This document shows positions 12,474 to 23,149 of a DNA stretch of 64,000 nucleotides, piece by piece. Position 1 is the first letter of the stretch. The number at the start of each line of letters is the position of its first letter. The stretch lies in NCBI GenBank assembly GCA_963932465.1, contig OZ010794.1:447966502-448030501 (forward strand), in the 5' to 3' direction. Source of the DNA: Maratus speciosus. Lineage: Eukaryota > Arthropoda > Arachnida > Araneae > Salticidae. The notes below the pieces were generated by a model. The model searched no databases and was not told where the DNA came from. It worked only from the letters and a program-made list of their open reading frames with translations. A program made the translations under genes and the position numbers.

Positions 12474-12945
12474 AGATTCTGAATTTATGGAGGAACTATT
12501 ATCAAATTAATAAGAGAACGGGTTTTCAGGGGCAGAGTTTCCCTGCTATAATGAAAAAATCTTCTTGGAAAATAAACGGTACTGGAGTATGGGAGCATGT
12601 ATTGTATTTCGCGTTAAAATTATCAAAAGAAAACAATTTCCAAAATTACTTAACAATACTAATATGAATGAAATGAAACTGTAGTTAGAAAATTGGAGTT
12701 ATTAAGTTATCATTTTATCAGTCAGGATGCAAATTCCCCTCTCTAATGCTAAACCTATGGGCTTCGAATGCATCCGTATTTTAGGTAGCTTTCTTTACAA
12801 AAAGCTACCTATTGCAGCCGTTCGGAGGAAAGCGATTTCAAAAATTTTTGGTATATTTTCATCGATCATGACCCCCAGACCCCGAAACCACCCTCCGTTC
12901 AAAATTGATATATATATATATCTGACCTATGTCACACTGTAACTC
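12474..12945. repeat. Dispersed repeat pieces, including inverted relatives of the 16-19 kb array
   Basis: 12474-12720 matches the dispersed unit at 23163-23400 (blocks GAGTATGGGAGCATG-like and ACTTAACAATACTAATATGA). 12730-12790 is the inverted form of 15985-16040 (CCTATAGGTTTAGCATTA). 12790-12905 is an inverted relative of 26795-26900 (shared GGTCATGATCG-type core). Non-coding. Confidence 0.6.
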
Positions 12946-12946
12946 T

Positions 12947-14740
12947 CGTATTTATGAACCGATTTGAATGTAATTCGGTGTGTCCATAGTATATACCAAT
13001 GTCTCGACCGAGTTCGTTGGCCAGCTTCATCCGCCATTTTGTTTCAAAATGGCGGCAATTTAAAATTTTTAAAAAAAATTTAAATTTGAAATGTGGTACC
13101 AAAAAATTGAAAATGGAAACATATTTTTTTCTTATGTATTTGACCTTTATACAAAGACTCCGTAGCAGTTTTTGTTTCGTCGATATCTTAAAAAATGGCT
13201 GAGTTATAGCTTTTGAATTTCTAGCGAAGCTGACATTTTGAAACGTCCTGAATTTTGTCACGCGATAAAAGGCGTATTTATGAACCGATTTGGATGTAAC
13301 TTCGTTTATACATAGTACAGACCAATGTCTCGACTGAGTTCGTTGGCCAGCTTCATCCGCCATTTTGTTTAAAAATGGCGGCCATTTAAAATTTTAAGAA
13401 AAATTTAAATATGAAATGTGGTACCAAAAAATTGAAAATTGAAAAAATATTTTTTTCTTATGTGTTTGACCTTGATAAAAAGATTCGGGAGCAGTTTTTG
13501 TTTCGTCTATATCTTAAAAAATGGTTGAGTTATAGCATTTTGAATTTCTAGCGTGGCTGACATTTTGAAACGCCCTGATTTTTGCCACGTGATAACAGAC
13601 GTATTTATGAACCGATATGGATGTACCTTGGTGTGTACATAGTACATACAAATAACTCAACCGAGTTCGTTGGCCAGCTTCATCCGCCATCTTGTTTCAA
13701 AATGGCGACCATTTAAAAAAATTTAAAAAAAATAAATTTAAAATGAGATACCAAAAAATTAGAAATTGAAAAAGATTTTTTCCTATGTGTTTGACCTTAA
13801 TACAAAGATTCCGGCGCAGGTTTTATTTCATCTATATCTAAAAAAATGGCTGAGTTATAACATTTTGAATTTCTATTGTGGCTGACATTTTAAAACGACC
13901 TGATTTTTGTCACGCGATGACAGGCGTATTTATGAACCGATTTGAATGTAACTTGGTCTGTACATAGTACATACCAATGTCTCGACCGAGTTCGTTGATC
14001 AGCTTCATTCGCCATCTTGTTTCAAAAGGGTTGCCATTTAAAAGAAAAATGTAATTTAAAATTTAAAATGAGGTATTAAAAAATTGGAAAATGAAAAAGA
14101 TTTTTTTTGTGTGTGTTTGGCCTTGATACAAAGATTCTGGAGCAGTTTCTGTTTCTGAAAATTTGTTCTTTTGTTTATATCTTAAAAAGTGGTTGAATTA
14201 TAGCACTTTGAATTTCTATCATGGCTAACACATTGAAACGATCTTGTATTTGTCCCGCGATACCACACGTATTCGCCTATTTCGATGGAAGAAGGCATGT
14301 GGATAGTATACATCAATATCTCGACCAAGTTCGCTGGCCAGCTTCATCAGCCATCTTGTTTCAAAATGGCGGCCATTAAATTAAAAAAAAAAATTATATT
14401 TAAAGTGAGGTGCAAAAAAATTAGAAATTGAAAAAGGTTTCTTTCTTAAGTATTTGACCTTGATATAAGGATCCAGGAGCATTTTTTGTTTGTCTTTACC
14501 TTAAAAAATGGTCCAGATATAGCAGTTTCAATTTTTAACGTGAGTGACATTTTGAAAAATCTGATTGCCTGCAGCACTCGTATATATCAACCGATTCCGA
14601 TGCGAGTGAGCATGCGCACAGAAATTACTAAGGTCTCGACCAAGTTCACTGGTTATCCTCATCCACCATGTTGTCTTAAAATGGCAGGCACTTTAAGAAA
14701 TCGCCGAATTTTGCAGCCAAATATAAGTTACTTTAAATAA
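12947..14740 (+). repeat. ~325-bp tandem array, about 5.5 units, each with an inverted repeat
   Basis: Units start near 12947, 13273, 13600, 13924, 14268 and 14579 with CGTATTTATGAACCGAT or a decayed form. Each goes on to CGAGTTCGTTGGCCAGCTTC, then a hairpin, CCGCCATTTTG TTT CAAAATGGCGG in the first unit. After this come an A-rich tract, TTTGACCTT, ATCTTAAAAAATGG and a GACATTTTGAAACG phrase. Divergence rises towards the 3' units. Open frames of 67-143 codons in this stretch run across unit boundaries and are artefacts of the repeat. Confidence 0.85.
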
Positions 14741-15173
14741 AAGCAGCTTGGATAAAGCTGACTAATTTCGCGAAATTCTCATTCATAATGATTTAGTATT
14801 GATAAAAATTAAAATTGAATCTCCTACATTCGGTTTCCACTTAATTGAGCTGCGTGTGTTTGAATAATATAAGTTGGCTTTTTAAAAATAAGGAATATGA
14901 AAGCTACGTCTTCCTCCCGGCACTGGCCGGAAGGACTTTTTCAATTTTTTTTTTTTTTTTTTTTTCCGGAAAATTAAAGTTTTTACCTTCTGCTTTCTGT
15001 ATTCTCGTCTTGAAGAATGTTTCTTTCTTTTTTATTGGATAAAATGTTTTTAAAATATATATTTAATTTTATATTATAAGTGTTAAAATCAAGTGAAGAG
15101 GGCGAATTGTAAGTAAGATTTCAACACTTTAAATAAAATTAACAATGCATTTTAAAAATATTTTGTTCTATAT
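14741..15173. other. No gene seen; inverted fragment of the array sequence
   Basis: 14975-15025 read on the minus strand (AGCAGAAGGTAAAAACTTTA) resembles 15945-15965 and the 450-bp unit. A CCGGCACTGGCCGG palindrome lies near 14919. A poly-T run spans 14943-14965. Confidence 0.4.
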
Positions 15174-15915
15174 AAAAAAAAAAGCAATTTAACAAATTAC
15201 AACGACCATTTGCAAAATGATTTTTTCGAAGACTAAAATTTAAGACATAAAAAATCGCACGGAGTTGATCATACATTATGTACGCCATGAATTAAACATT
15301 AACATTCCTGGACCCATCATGAACAAATTTTAAAAGAAATTTGTTTTACAATTTTCAATACTGTAAATTTTTAAACTTCTACGGAGCTGGTCATACATTA
15401 CGTACGCCATGAATTAAACATTAATAGTGTTATTACACGTAAAAATTCCAAGCGACAAAAATCGCCTGCGACTCGTACGTATTATCCACCTGAAACTTAC
15501 GTATTATCCAAGCATTTCATTGGCTGTTCGGGAAAAGGCTTTTCCCTCGTATTCCCTCAGATTTCCAAGAAATCTGACGACCCATTTTAAATGAAATTTC
15601 ATTCTTAAACTTCTAAACATCCCACAATATTACTTTTTACACCGTCGGATAGAGAAGAAAAAGTACTTTTAAATGCAATTTATTTGAAAGCTGTATCTCA
15701 ATTTGTTTCTGAGTTATTAATTTTTTTTTGTAGTTTTTATTACTTTTTCGTCACAATGGCAACATAAGTATCCATCTCTGTTGAAAGTAAAGGAAAATAC
15801 AGGTTACTGTATAGACCAATCAGAAAACGAATAAAATGCGGATTAAACCAATAAAACGCTTCACATACACTTTATATCTTCTACCCTGACGAGGACAATA
15901 ACCAAATGGTTAAAA
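15174..15915. repeat. Dispersed repeat D, copy 1 (about 740 bp)
   Basis: Begins AAGCAATTTAACAAATTAC and ends CTACCCTGACGAGGACAATA. A second near-full copy is 42540-43160, and 3' halves occur at 51760-52095 and 63815-64000, with older relatives near 31500-31720 and 35740-35990. Contains a hairpin near 15565 (CAGATTTC caa GAAATCTG). No open frame spans it; class unknown. Confidence 0.75.
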
Positions 15916-15920
15916 AAAAA

Positions 15921-18900
15921 CATTCTTCAAAGAAGGTCCGATAGAAAACAGAAGGTAAAAAATTAATTTTTCCGATGAGAAATTAGAAAAATACGGATTC
16001 ATTCCAAGCCTATAGGTTTAGCATTAAAGAGGGGAATTTCTAGCTTGACTTGTTTGGAGCTTTAAGTAAAATTATTAATTATTTTAGGTAGAAGATTTCA
16101 GATTTGAAGAAGAGTAACTATTATTATCAAATGAATAAGACAACCGGGGTTCAAGAGGCAAGTTATCGTCATATAATAAAAAGTTTTCATTGAAAATAAA
16201 TAGTACTAGAGTATCAAAGCAAGTAATCCTACTCCCCATTAGAATTTGCAAAAATAAACATTTCAGAAGAAACTACTTACAAGGAGGGTGTCCATACGGG
16301 CATACTCCGAAAAATCTGAAAAAATTATAGAATATTCTATTCATGAAGATACATATTTTTATTTAAAAAAAAAAATCTTCAAAGAAGGCCCAATAGAAAA
16401 CAGAAGGTAAAAATTTAATTTTTCCAAGGAGAAATTTGAAAAATGCGGATGCATACCAAGCCTATATGTTTAGCATTAAAGAGGGGAATTTCTAGCCTGA
16501 CTTGTTTGGAGCCTTAAGTAAAATTATTAATTATTTTAGGTAGACGATTTCAGATATTGAAGAAGAGTAACTATTATCAAATGAATAAGACAACCGGAGT
16601 TCAAGGGGCAAGTTCTCGTCATATAATAAAAAGTTTTCATTGAAAATAAATAGTACTAGAGTATCAAAGCAAGTAATCCTACTCCCCATTAGAATTTGCA
16701 AAAATAAACATTTCAGAAGAAACTACTTACAAGGAGGGTGTCCATACGGGCATACTCCGAAAAATCTGAAAAAATTATAGAATATTCTATTCATGAAGAT
16801 ACATATTTTTATTTAAAAAAAAAAATCTTCAAAGAAGGCCCAATAGAAAACAGAAGGTAAAAATTTAATTTTTCCAAGGAGAAATTTGAAAAATGCGGAT
16901 GCATACCAAGCCTATATGTTTAGCATTAAAGAGGGGAATTTCTAGCCTGACTTGTTTGGAGCCTTAAGTAAAATTATTAATTATTTTAGGTAGACGATTT
17001 CAGATATTGAAGAAGAGTAACTATTATCAAATGAATAAGACAACCGGAGTTCAAGGGGCAAGTTCTCGTCATATAATAAAAAGTTTTCATTGAAAATAAA
17101 TAGTACTAGAGTATCAAAGCAAGTAATCCTACTCCCCATTAGAATTTGCAAAAATAAACATTTCAGAAGAAACTACTTACAAGGAGGGTGTCCATACGGG
17201 CATACTCCGAAAAATCTGAAAAAATTATAGAATATTCTATTCATGAAGATACATATTTTTATTTAAAAAAAAAAATCTTCAAAGAAGGCCCAATAGAAAA
17301 CAGAAGGTAAAAATTTAATTTTTCCAAGGAGAAATTTGAAAAATGCGGATGCATACCAAGCCTATATGTTTAGCATTAAAGAGGGGAATTTCTAGCCTGA
17401 CTTGTTTGGAGCCTTAAGTAAAATTATTAATTATTTTAGGTAGACGATTTCAGATATTGAAGAAGAGTAACTATTATCAAATGAATAAGACAACCGGAGT
17501 TCAAGGGGCAAGTTCTCGTCATATAATAAAAAGTTTTCATTGAAAATAAATAGTACTAGAGTATCAAAGCAAGTAATCCTACTCCCCATTAGAATTTGCA
17601 AAAATAAACATTTCAGAAGAAACTACTTACAAGGAGGGTGTCCATACGGGCATACTCCGAAAAATCTGAAAAAATTATAGAATATTCTATTCATGAAGAT
17701 ACATATTTTTATTTAAAAAAAAAAATCTTCAAAGAAGGCCCAATAGAAAACAGAAGGTAAAAATTTAATTTTTCCAAGGAGAAATTTGAAAAATGCGGAT
17801 GCATACCAAGCCTATATGTTTAGCATTAAAGAGGGGAATTTCTAGCCTGACTTGTTTGGAGCCTTAAGTAAAATTATTAATTATTTTAGGTAGACGATTT
17901 CAGATATTGAAGAAGAGTAACTATTATCAAATGAATAAGACAACCGGAGTTCAAGGGGCAAGTTCTCGTCATATAATAAAAAGTTTTCATTGAAAATAAA
18001 TAGTACTAGAGTATCAAAGCAAGTAATCCTACTCCCCATTAGAATTTGCAAAAATAAACATTTCAGAAGAAACTACTTACAAGGAGGGTGTCCATACGGG
18101 CATACTCCGAAAAATCTGAAAAAATTATAGAATATTCTATTCATGAAGATACATATTTTTATTTAAAAAAAAAAATCTTCAAAGAAGGCCCAATAGAAAA
18201 CAGAAGGTAAAAATTTAATTTTTCCAAGGAGAAATTTGAAAAATGCGGATGCATACCAAGCCTATATGTTTAGCATTAAAGAGGGGAATTTCTAGCCTGA
18301 CTTGTTTGGAGCCTTAAGTAAAATTATTAATTATTTTAGGTAGACGATTTCAGATATTGAAGAAGAGTAACTATTATCAAATGAATAAGACAACCGGAGT
18401 TCAAGGGGCAAGTTCTCGTCATATAATAAAAAGTTTTCATTGAAAATAAATAGTACTAGAGTATCAAAGCAAGTAATCCTACTCCCCATTAGAATTTGCA
18501 AAAATAAACATTTCAGAAGAAACTACTTACAAGGAGGGTGTCCATACGGGCATACTCCGAAAAATCTGAAAAAATTATAGAATATTCTATTCATGAAGAT
18601 ACATATTTTTATTTAAAAAAAAAAATCTTCAAAGAAGGCCCAATAGAAAACAGAAGGTAAAAATTTAATTTTTCCAAGGAGAAATTTGAAAAATGCGGAT
18701 GCATACCAAGCCTATATGTTTAGCATTAAAGAGGGGAATTTCTAGCCTGACTTGTTTGGAGCCTTAAGTAAAATTATTAATTATTTTAGGTAGACGATTT
18801 CAGATATTGAAGAAGAGTAACTATTATCAAATGAATAAGACAACCGGAGTTCAAGGGGCAAGTTCTCGTCATATAATAAAAAGTTTTCATTGAAAATAAA

Positions 18901-19509
18901 TAGTACTAGAGTATCAAAGCAAGTAATCCTACTCCCCATTAGAATTTGCAAAAATAAACATTTCAGAAGAAACTACTTACAAGGAGGGTGTCCATACGGG
19001 CATACTCCGAAAAATCTGAAAAAATTATAGAATATTCTATTCATGAAGATACATATTTTTATTTAAAAAAAAAAATCTTCAAAGAAGGCCCAATAGAAAA
19101 CAGAAGGTAAAAATTTAATTTTTCCAAGGAGAAATTTGAAAAATGCGGATGCATACCAAGCCTATATGTTTAGCATTAAAGAGGGGAATTTCTAGCCTGA
19201 CTTGTTTGGAGCCTTAAGTAAAATTATTAATTATTTTAGGTAGACGATTTCAGATATTGAAGAAGAGTAACTATTATCAAATGAATAAGACAACCGGAGT
19301 TCAAGGGGCAAGTTCTCGTCATATAATAAAAAGTTTTCATTGAAAATAAATAGTACTATAGTATGAGAGCAAGTAATCCTACTCCCCATTAAAATTTGCA
19401 AAAATAAACATTTCAGAAGAAACTACTTACAAGGAGGGTGTCCATACGGGCATACTCCGAAAAATCTAAAAAAATTATAGAATATTCTATTCATGAAGAT
19501 ACATACTTT

Positions 19510-19548
<39 letters not shown>

Positions 19549-19896
19549 AAGAAGGCCCGATAGAAAACAGAAGGTAAAAATTTAATTTTAGCAAGGAGAA
19601 ATTTGAAAAATACGGATGCATTCCAAACCTATATGTTTAGTATTAATGAGGGGAATTTCTAGCCTGACTTGTTTGGAGCCTTAAGTAAAATTATTAATTA
19701 TTTTAGGTAGAAGATTTCAGATATTGAAGAAGAGTAATTAATATCAAATGAATAAGACAACCGGAGTTCAAGGGCCAAGTTCTCGTCATATAATAAAAAG
19801 TTTTCATTGAAAATAAATAGTACTAGAGTATGAGAGCAAGTAATCCTACTCCCCATTAAAATTTGCAAAAATAAACATTTCAGAAGAAACTACTTA
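15921..19896 (+). repeat. 450-bp tandem array, nine units, inner units identical
   Basis: The phrase AAAGAAGGCCCAATAG starts at 16381, 16831, 17281, 17731, 18181, 18631 and 19081, exactly 450 bp apart. By eye the units from 16381 to 19081 are identical. The first unit (from about 15921) and the last two (from about 19081 and 19545) are diverged, and a poly-A run grows to about 30 bases near 19513. Each unit joins a piece of the dispersed repeat seen at 23-24 kb, ending CAGAAGAAACTACTTA, to the first ~90 bp of a transposon beginning CAAGGAGGGTGTCCATACGG. No unit codes for protein. Confidence 0.95.
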
Positions 19897-20799
19897 CAAG
19901 GAAGGTCTCCATACGGGCATACTCCGAAAAATCTGAAAAAAATCATAGAATGTTCTATTCATGAGGATACATATGTTTATATATATATATATATATATAA
20001 ATGGGTGGAAACTCGATAGAGCTTCCGTAAAAAAATAATGAAAATTTCGATATTTGGTTTTTTATAACCGGTTGGCGATGGAATAAAATTTCAAAAAATA
20101 CTTTTTATGTCAAATGCTCTTTAAGATAAAAATGTTTCATATTGAACTTGGTTAAATAAATTTAATGTAAATAACTTTAGTTTTTTCAGTTTTAGTTTAA
20201 TTTAACTATAGTTTTGTCGTATGTATATATTTATAACGAAAATTAACTATAAAATTTTATGGATTAAAACAAAATTAAAATAAATTAAAATTGTTTCAAT
20301 TTTCAAATTGGGTCCAATTGAACACTGCCGATCAATTTTGTTGCTATCGAAACAACGACTTCTTTGGTATTGAAATGAATAGCTGCAGCATTCTTCATCT
20401 TATCTTTATTTTGGAATACGCTTAAATATATGAAAACATTTTTTATATATGAAATTGTTTTCAAAGTAATAAAATTAGATAACAAGTAACATAAATATGT
20501 AATACAAAACAATGTATTTATTAAACTCTCTCCTTGTTTGAGTTTAAATTCATGAAATACTATTTACACACATTCTAAAAATAAATTAACAAGCAATTTT
20601 CAGGTGCAATGAAGTCGCTTGCTTTTGGCGAGGAAAAGTACTGCTCGCCAAATCGCGTGACGCTTTCTTCTTTCCGCTACAGACTTTCTACTGTAATTCT
20701 GTCGCTAAATTTGACTGATCCTTTATTACATACATAAGTAGTTTAATTAGTATATTTTTCAAAATATTCTGAGTATGCCCGGTAAGGGGACCTTCCTTG
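19897..20799. mobile_element. TIR element flanked by TTA (PIF/Harbinger-like, tentative)
   Basis: Starts CAAGGAAGGTCTCCATACGG and ends in the mirror form CCGGTAAGGGGACCTTCCTTG minus its last base; the inverted repeats reach about 45 bp with mismatches. TTA precedes it (19894-19896) and follows it (20800-20802). A 3-bp TTA duplication is typical of PIF/Harbinger elements. The interior contains an AT microsatellite (19977-19999) and no transposase frame. Class is inference from target duplication length only. Confidence 0.6.
19977..19999. repeat. AT dinucleotide repeat
   Basis: About eleven TA units inside the TIR element. Confidence 0.9.
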
Positions 20800-21060
20800 T
20801 TAATAAAATTGATATAATAAGAAATGAAACTGCAGGTTTCAATTATTAAATAAAATCAGTTCAAAATAAAAATGCAACTTGAAAATGTGATTAAATAAAA
20901 ATAAAATGATTGTTTTCTTTTGTTGTTAGGAAGGTTATATGCCTGCTTGTAATTTTTATAGTAGATCTAATTTATAATTTAAGCATATAAACGGTGTGTT
21001 TCATCAAAATACTCTTAACACATACGAAGTACATTTTTTATATGCTTTTTTAAAGTATTC
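20800..21060 (+). repeat. Dispersed repeat, matches 24270-24520
   Basis: Shared blocks include AGGAAGGTTATATGCCTG, CATATAAACGGTG and CATCAAAATACTCTTA. The copy at 24 kb runs uninterrupted from the upstream unit, which makes it an empty site for the element at 19897. Confidence 0.75.
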
Positions 21061-21090
21061 AAACACTTATTATTATTTTTTTTTCATTTA

Positions 21091-21122
<32 letters not shown>

Positions 21123-21450
21123 CTTAACTTAAATTAACTTCAAAATTAGATTTATACTTGCTGTTCTTTTCTTCAAAAGTATTGTTGCGTGCATACATTT
21201 TGAAAAAACTTTGTAAAATCATTTAAATATTCCACACAAAAAATTATGATGATTTTAGGAAATTTAAGTAAACATTTCAGAATTTTTTAACTTGTCTACA
21301 CGTCATGCAATTTGTTAGGAATAATTTTGTATTTTCCTTAAATTTGAACACCCAAATAATTATTGAGATTAGATCATTTAAGAATAAAAATTGTGGATTC
21401 ATAAAATATTTTACGATTGCAAAATAATATCATGTATTTCTATTGTAATA
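21061..21450. other. No gene seen
   Basis: A poly-T run spans about 21097-21122. GATTAGATCATTTAAGAAT near 21367 recurs near 27150. Confidence 0.4.
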
Positions 21451-21478
21451 CACTATGACGCAAAAGTTTAGACAATGA
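21451..21478 (+). repeat. Outer terminal inverted repeat, left
   Basis: 28 bp, pairs with 22949-22976 with a single G/A difference at the base after CAAAA. Confidence 0.95.
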
Positions 21479-21627
21479 AGAAATTCTTACATACTTTGAA
21501 AAATATTTATTCAATTTTCAAATCACTGCTTGAAATTAATGTGCTGTACATATAAACAATATTTATAACAAAGAAAAGTGGAATTGTGCATATTGCAATA
21601 AATTAAATGGTAACAAAAATAAACTGC

Positions 21628-21647
21628 TGTCTCAAAAGTTTAGACAC
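21628..21647 (+). repeat. Inner transposase-site repeat, left
   Basis: TCAAAAGTTTAGACA repeats the core of the outer terminus 172 bp inward. Expected to be a second transposase binding site, by analogy with IR/DR elements. Confidence 0.8.
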
Positions 21648-21676
21648 AAATTAAATAAAATCGAAATAAACAATTT

Positions 21677-22672
21677 TTAAAACCTGGTTGCGCATCCATG
21701 CTTATGTATTACGTCATATACACGAGATTGCATGGAAGAAACTAAATCTTGCATAGTTTGTGGATCGATATCGTACCATGCATTCTCAATAGATGTCTTA
21801 AGTTCCTTTTCAGAAGAGTATTGTCTAGCGTTGCTATAAACTTTGCGACACATGATGCTCCAAAGGTTTTCTATAGGGTTAAGATCTGGGCTACATGCTG
21901 GCCAGTCGAGAACTCTTATATTATGGGAATTAAACCAAGATTTTGAATGTTTTGCAGTGTGAATTGAAGCATTGTCTTGCTGAAATTCCCACTGAGGACG
22001 CCCTAGAAGCTCAGCAAATGGCAGTAGGTTTTCTTCTAATGTCTGTGTATAATGCTGTGAAGTTTGACGACCACTGGCGAAGGTCAGAGATACTTGTCCA
22101 TTATAGCAAAAGGCTGCCCAAACCATCACCGAGCCCCCTCCTTGTCTGCGACTAAAAAAACGTCGAGGTTCCTTCCGCAAGTCATGTCAATACGATAAAC
22201 AACCATCTGGACCATCCAGATTCCACTTTTTTTCATCGTTAAATATGACTGACTGCCATTTCTCTCCATATGACATATGCTTTCGAGCCCACACAAGTCT
22301 TTGTAACTTATGATATGGTTTCAGAGCTGGTTTCTTCTGCATTTTACTATAAACGATTGTTCCTTTTTCCAAAATTCGTCTACGAATCGTATCCTTTGAT
22401 ACAGAGAGTCCCGATGAGCTTTGAACTCCACGTACGCTCATTTGTTGAGTACTCGCTAGTCTTTGTATCAGGCGATCCTCTCGTACATTTGTCTCACGTG
22501 GCCTCCCAGACCGACATTTTGCTTTATATTCGGAACCACTCGATAAAACTCGATAAATAGATTTTTTTGACCTATTAATAATAGCAGAAATTTCAGAAAC
22601 GCTCTTCCCTTCACCTTTCAACTGCCAAATCCTTGAAACCTCATTCACTTGAATTTCTTTAGCTCTCGGCAT
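21677..22672 (-). pseudogene. Tc1-like DD34E transposase with one in-frame TGA
   Basis: Cut-and-paste transposase acting on the terminal repeats in the nucleus. The first ATG on the minus strand is at 22672 (protein starts MPRAKEIQVNE) and the stop is at 21677; the frame is 331 residues with one TGA at codon 162. An N-terminal paired-type helix-turn-helix region spans roughly residues 5-110, with a GRPR AT-hook-like motif at 56-59. The catalytic triad is visible: D146 (in FNDEKK), D233 (in QQDNAS) and E268 (in NPIENLW), with 34 residues between the last two, so DD34E. A GGGSVMVWAAF block and LDWPACSPDLNPIE are typical of the family. The TGA follows CLSY and precedes HDLRKE, where family members usually have tryptophan, so a TGG to TGA change is the simplest cause. 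No frameshift is seen. Length is near the usual ~340. Inactive as read. Confidence 0.93.
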
Positions 22673-22780
22673 GTCGACTATGAAGCGCAATCGTTTGCAG
22701 AACTTAAGTACTCCAAATTTGTGACATCATCGATTCTAAATTTGCATATGCCAGCGAATATTCAAAGAAATTTAGAATAG

Positions 22781-22800
22781 TGTCTAAACTTTTGCGACAA
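22781..22800 (-). repeat. Inner transposase-site repeat, right
   Basis: On the minus strand reads GCAAAAGTTTAGACA, 172 bp inward from the right outer copy, the same distance as on the left. Confidence 0.8.
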
Positions 22801-22948
22801 GCACATTTGAATTTTTATGAAAAAAATTAGTATTATAGCAAATAAAACGACTGTCTTTTGTACATAGCATTTTAAATCAGTTTTTGAATATATTTACAGG
22901 TTTTTGTAATTCTGACGTCATAATTCTACATTTTAAAGCTGAATGACG

Positions 22949-22976
22949 TCATTGTCTAAATTTTTGCGTCATAGTG
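22949..22976 (-). repeat. Outer terminal inverted repeat, right
   Basis: Mirror of 21451-21478; followed by the TA target duplication. Confidence 0.95.
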
Positions 22977-23149
22977 TATCTGGACTTTTAATTAACATAG
23001 AGACAACTACAAATCAGAATTTCTTAATTAATATGTGATTAATCCAATGAAAAATATTTAAAACTAGGAGAGTGAAATTCATTGGGTTCGATTATCTGAA
23101 GAAAAGAATTTTTAAAACTAAGCCTTATAAAAAATAAATCTTTAAGTAA

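Larger units (their letters stand above)
21451..22976 (-). mobile_element. Tc1-like DNA transposon, complete ends, 1526 bp
   Basis: Both ends carry the same 28-bp inverted repeat, starting CACTATGACGC, with one mismatch, and TA flanks each side (21449-21450 and 22977-22978). A second copy of the motif CAAAAGTTTAGACA lies 172 bp inward from each outer copy, giving an IR/DR arrangement as in Sleeping Beauty-type elements. The element encodes one transposase on the minus strand. High end symmetry and an almost open gene point to fairly recent insertion. Confidence 0.95.

Noticed and set aside
12932..13363. 143-codon minus-strand open frame
   Set aside because: It spans two units of the 325-bp array and repeats its own phrases; an artefact of tandem repetition.
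15921..19896. Regular repeats considered as a CRISPR-like array
   Set aside because: 450-bp identical units without unique spacers, in eukaryotic DNA; a satellite, not CRISPR.
22270..22560. 96-codon plus-strand open frame and neighbours at 21749-22155
   Set aside because: Antisense shadows of the Tc1-like transposase.
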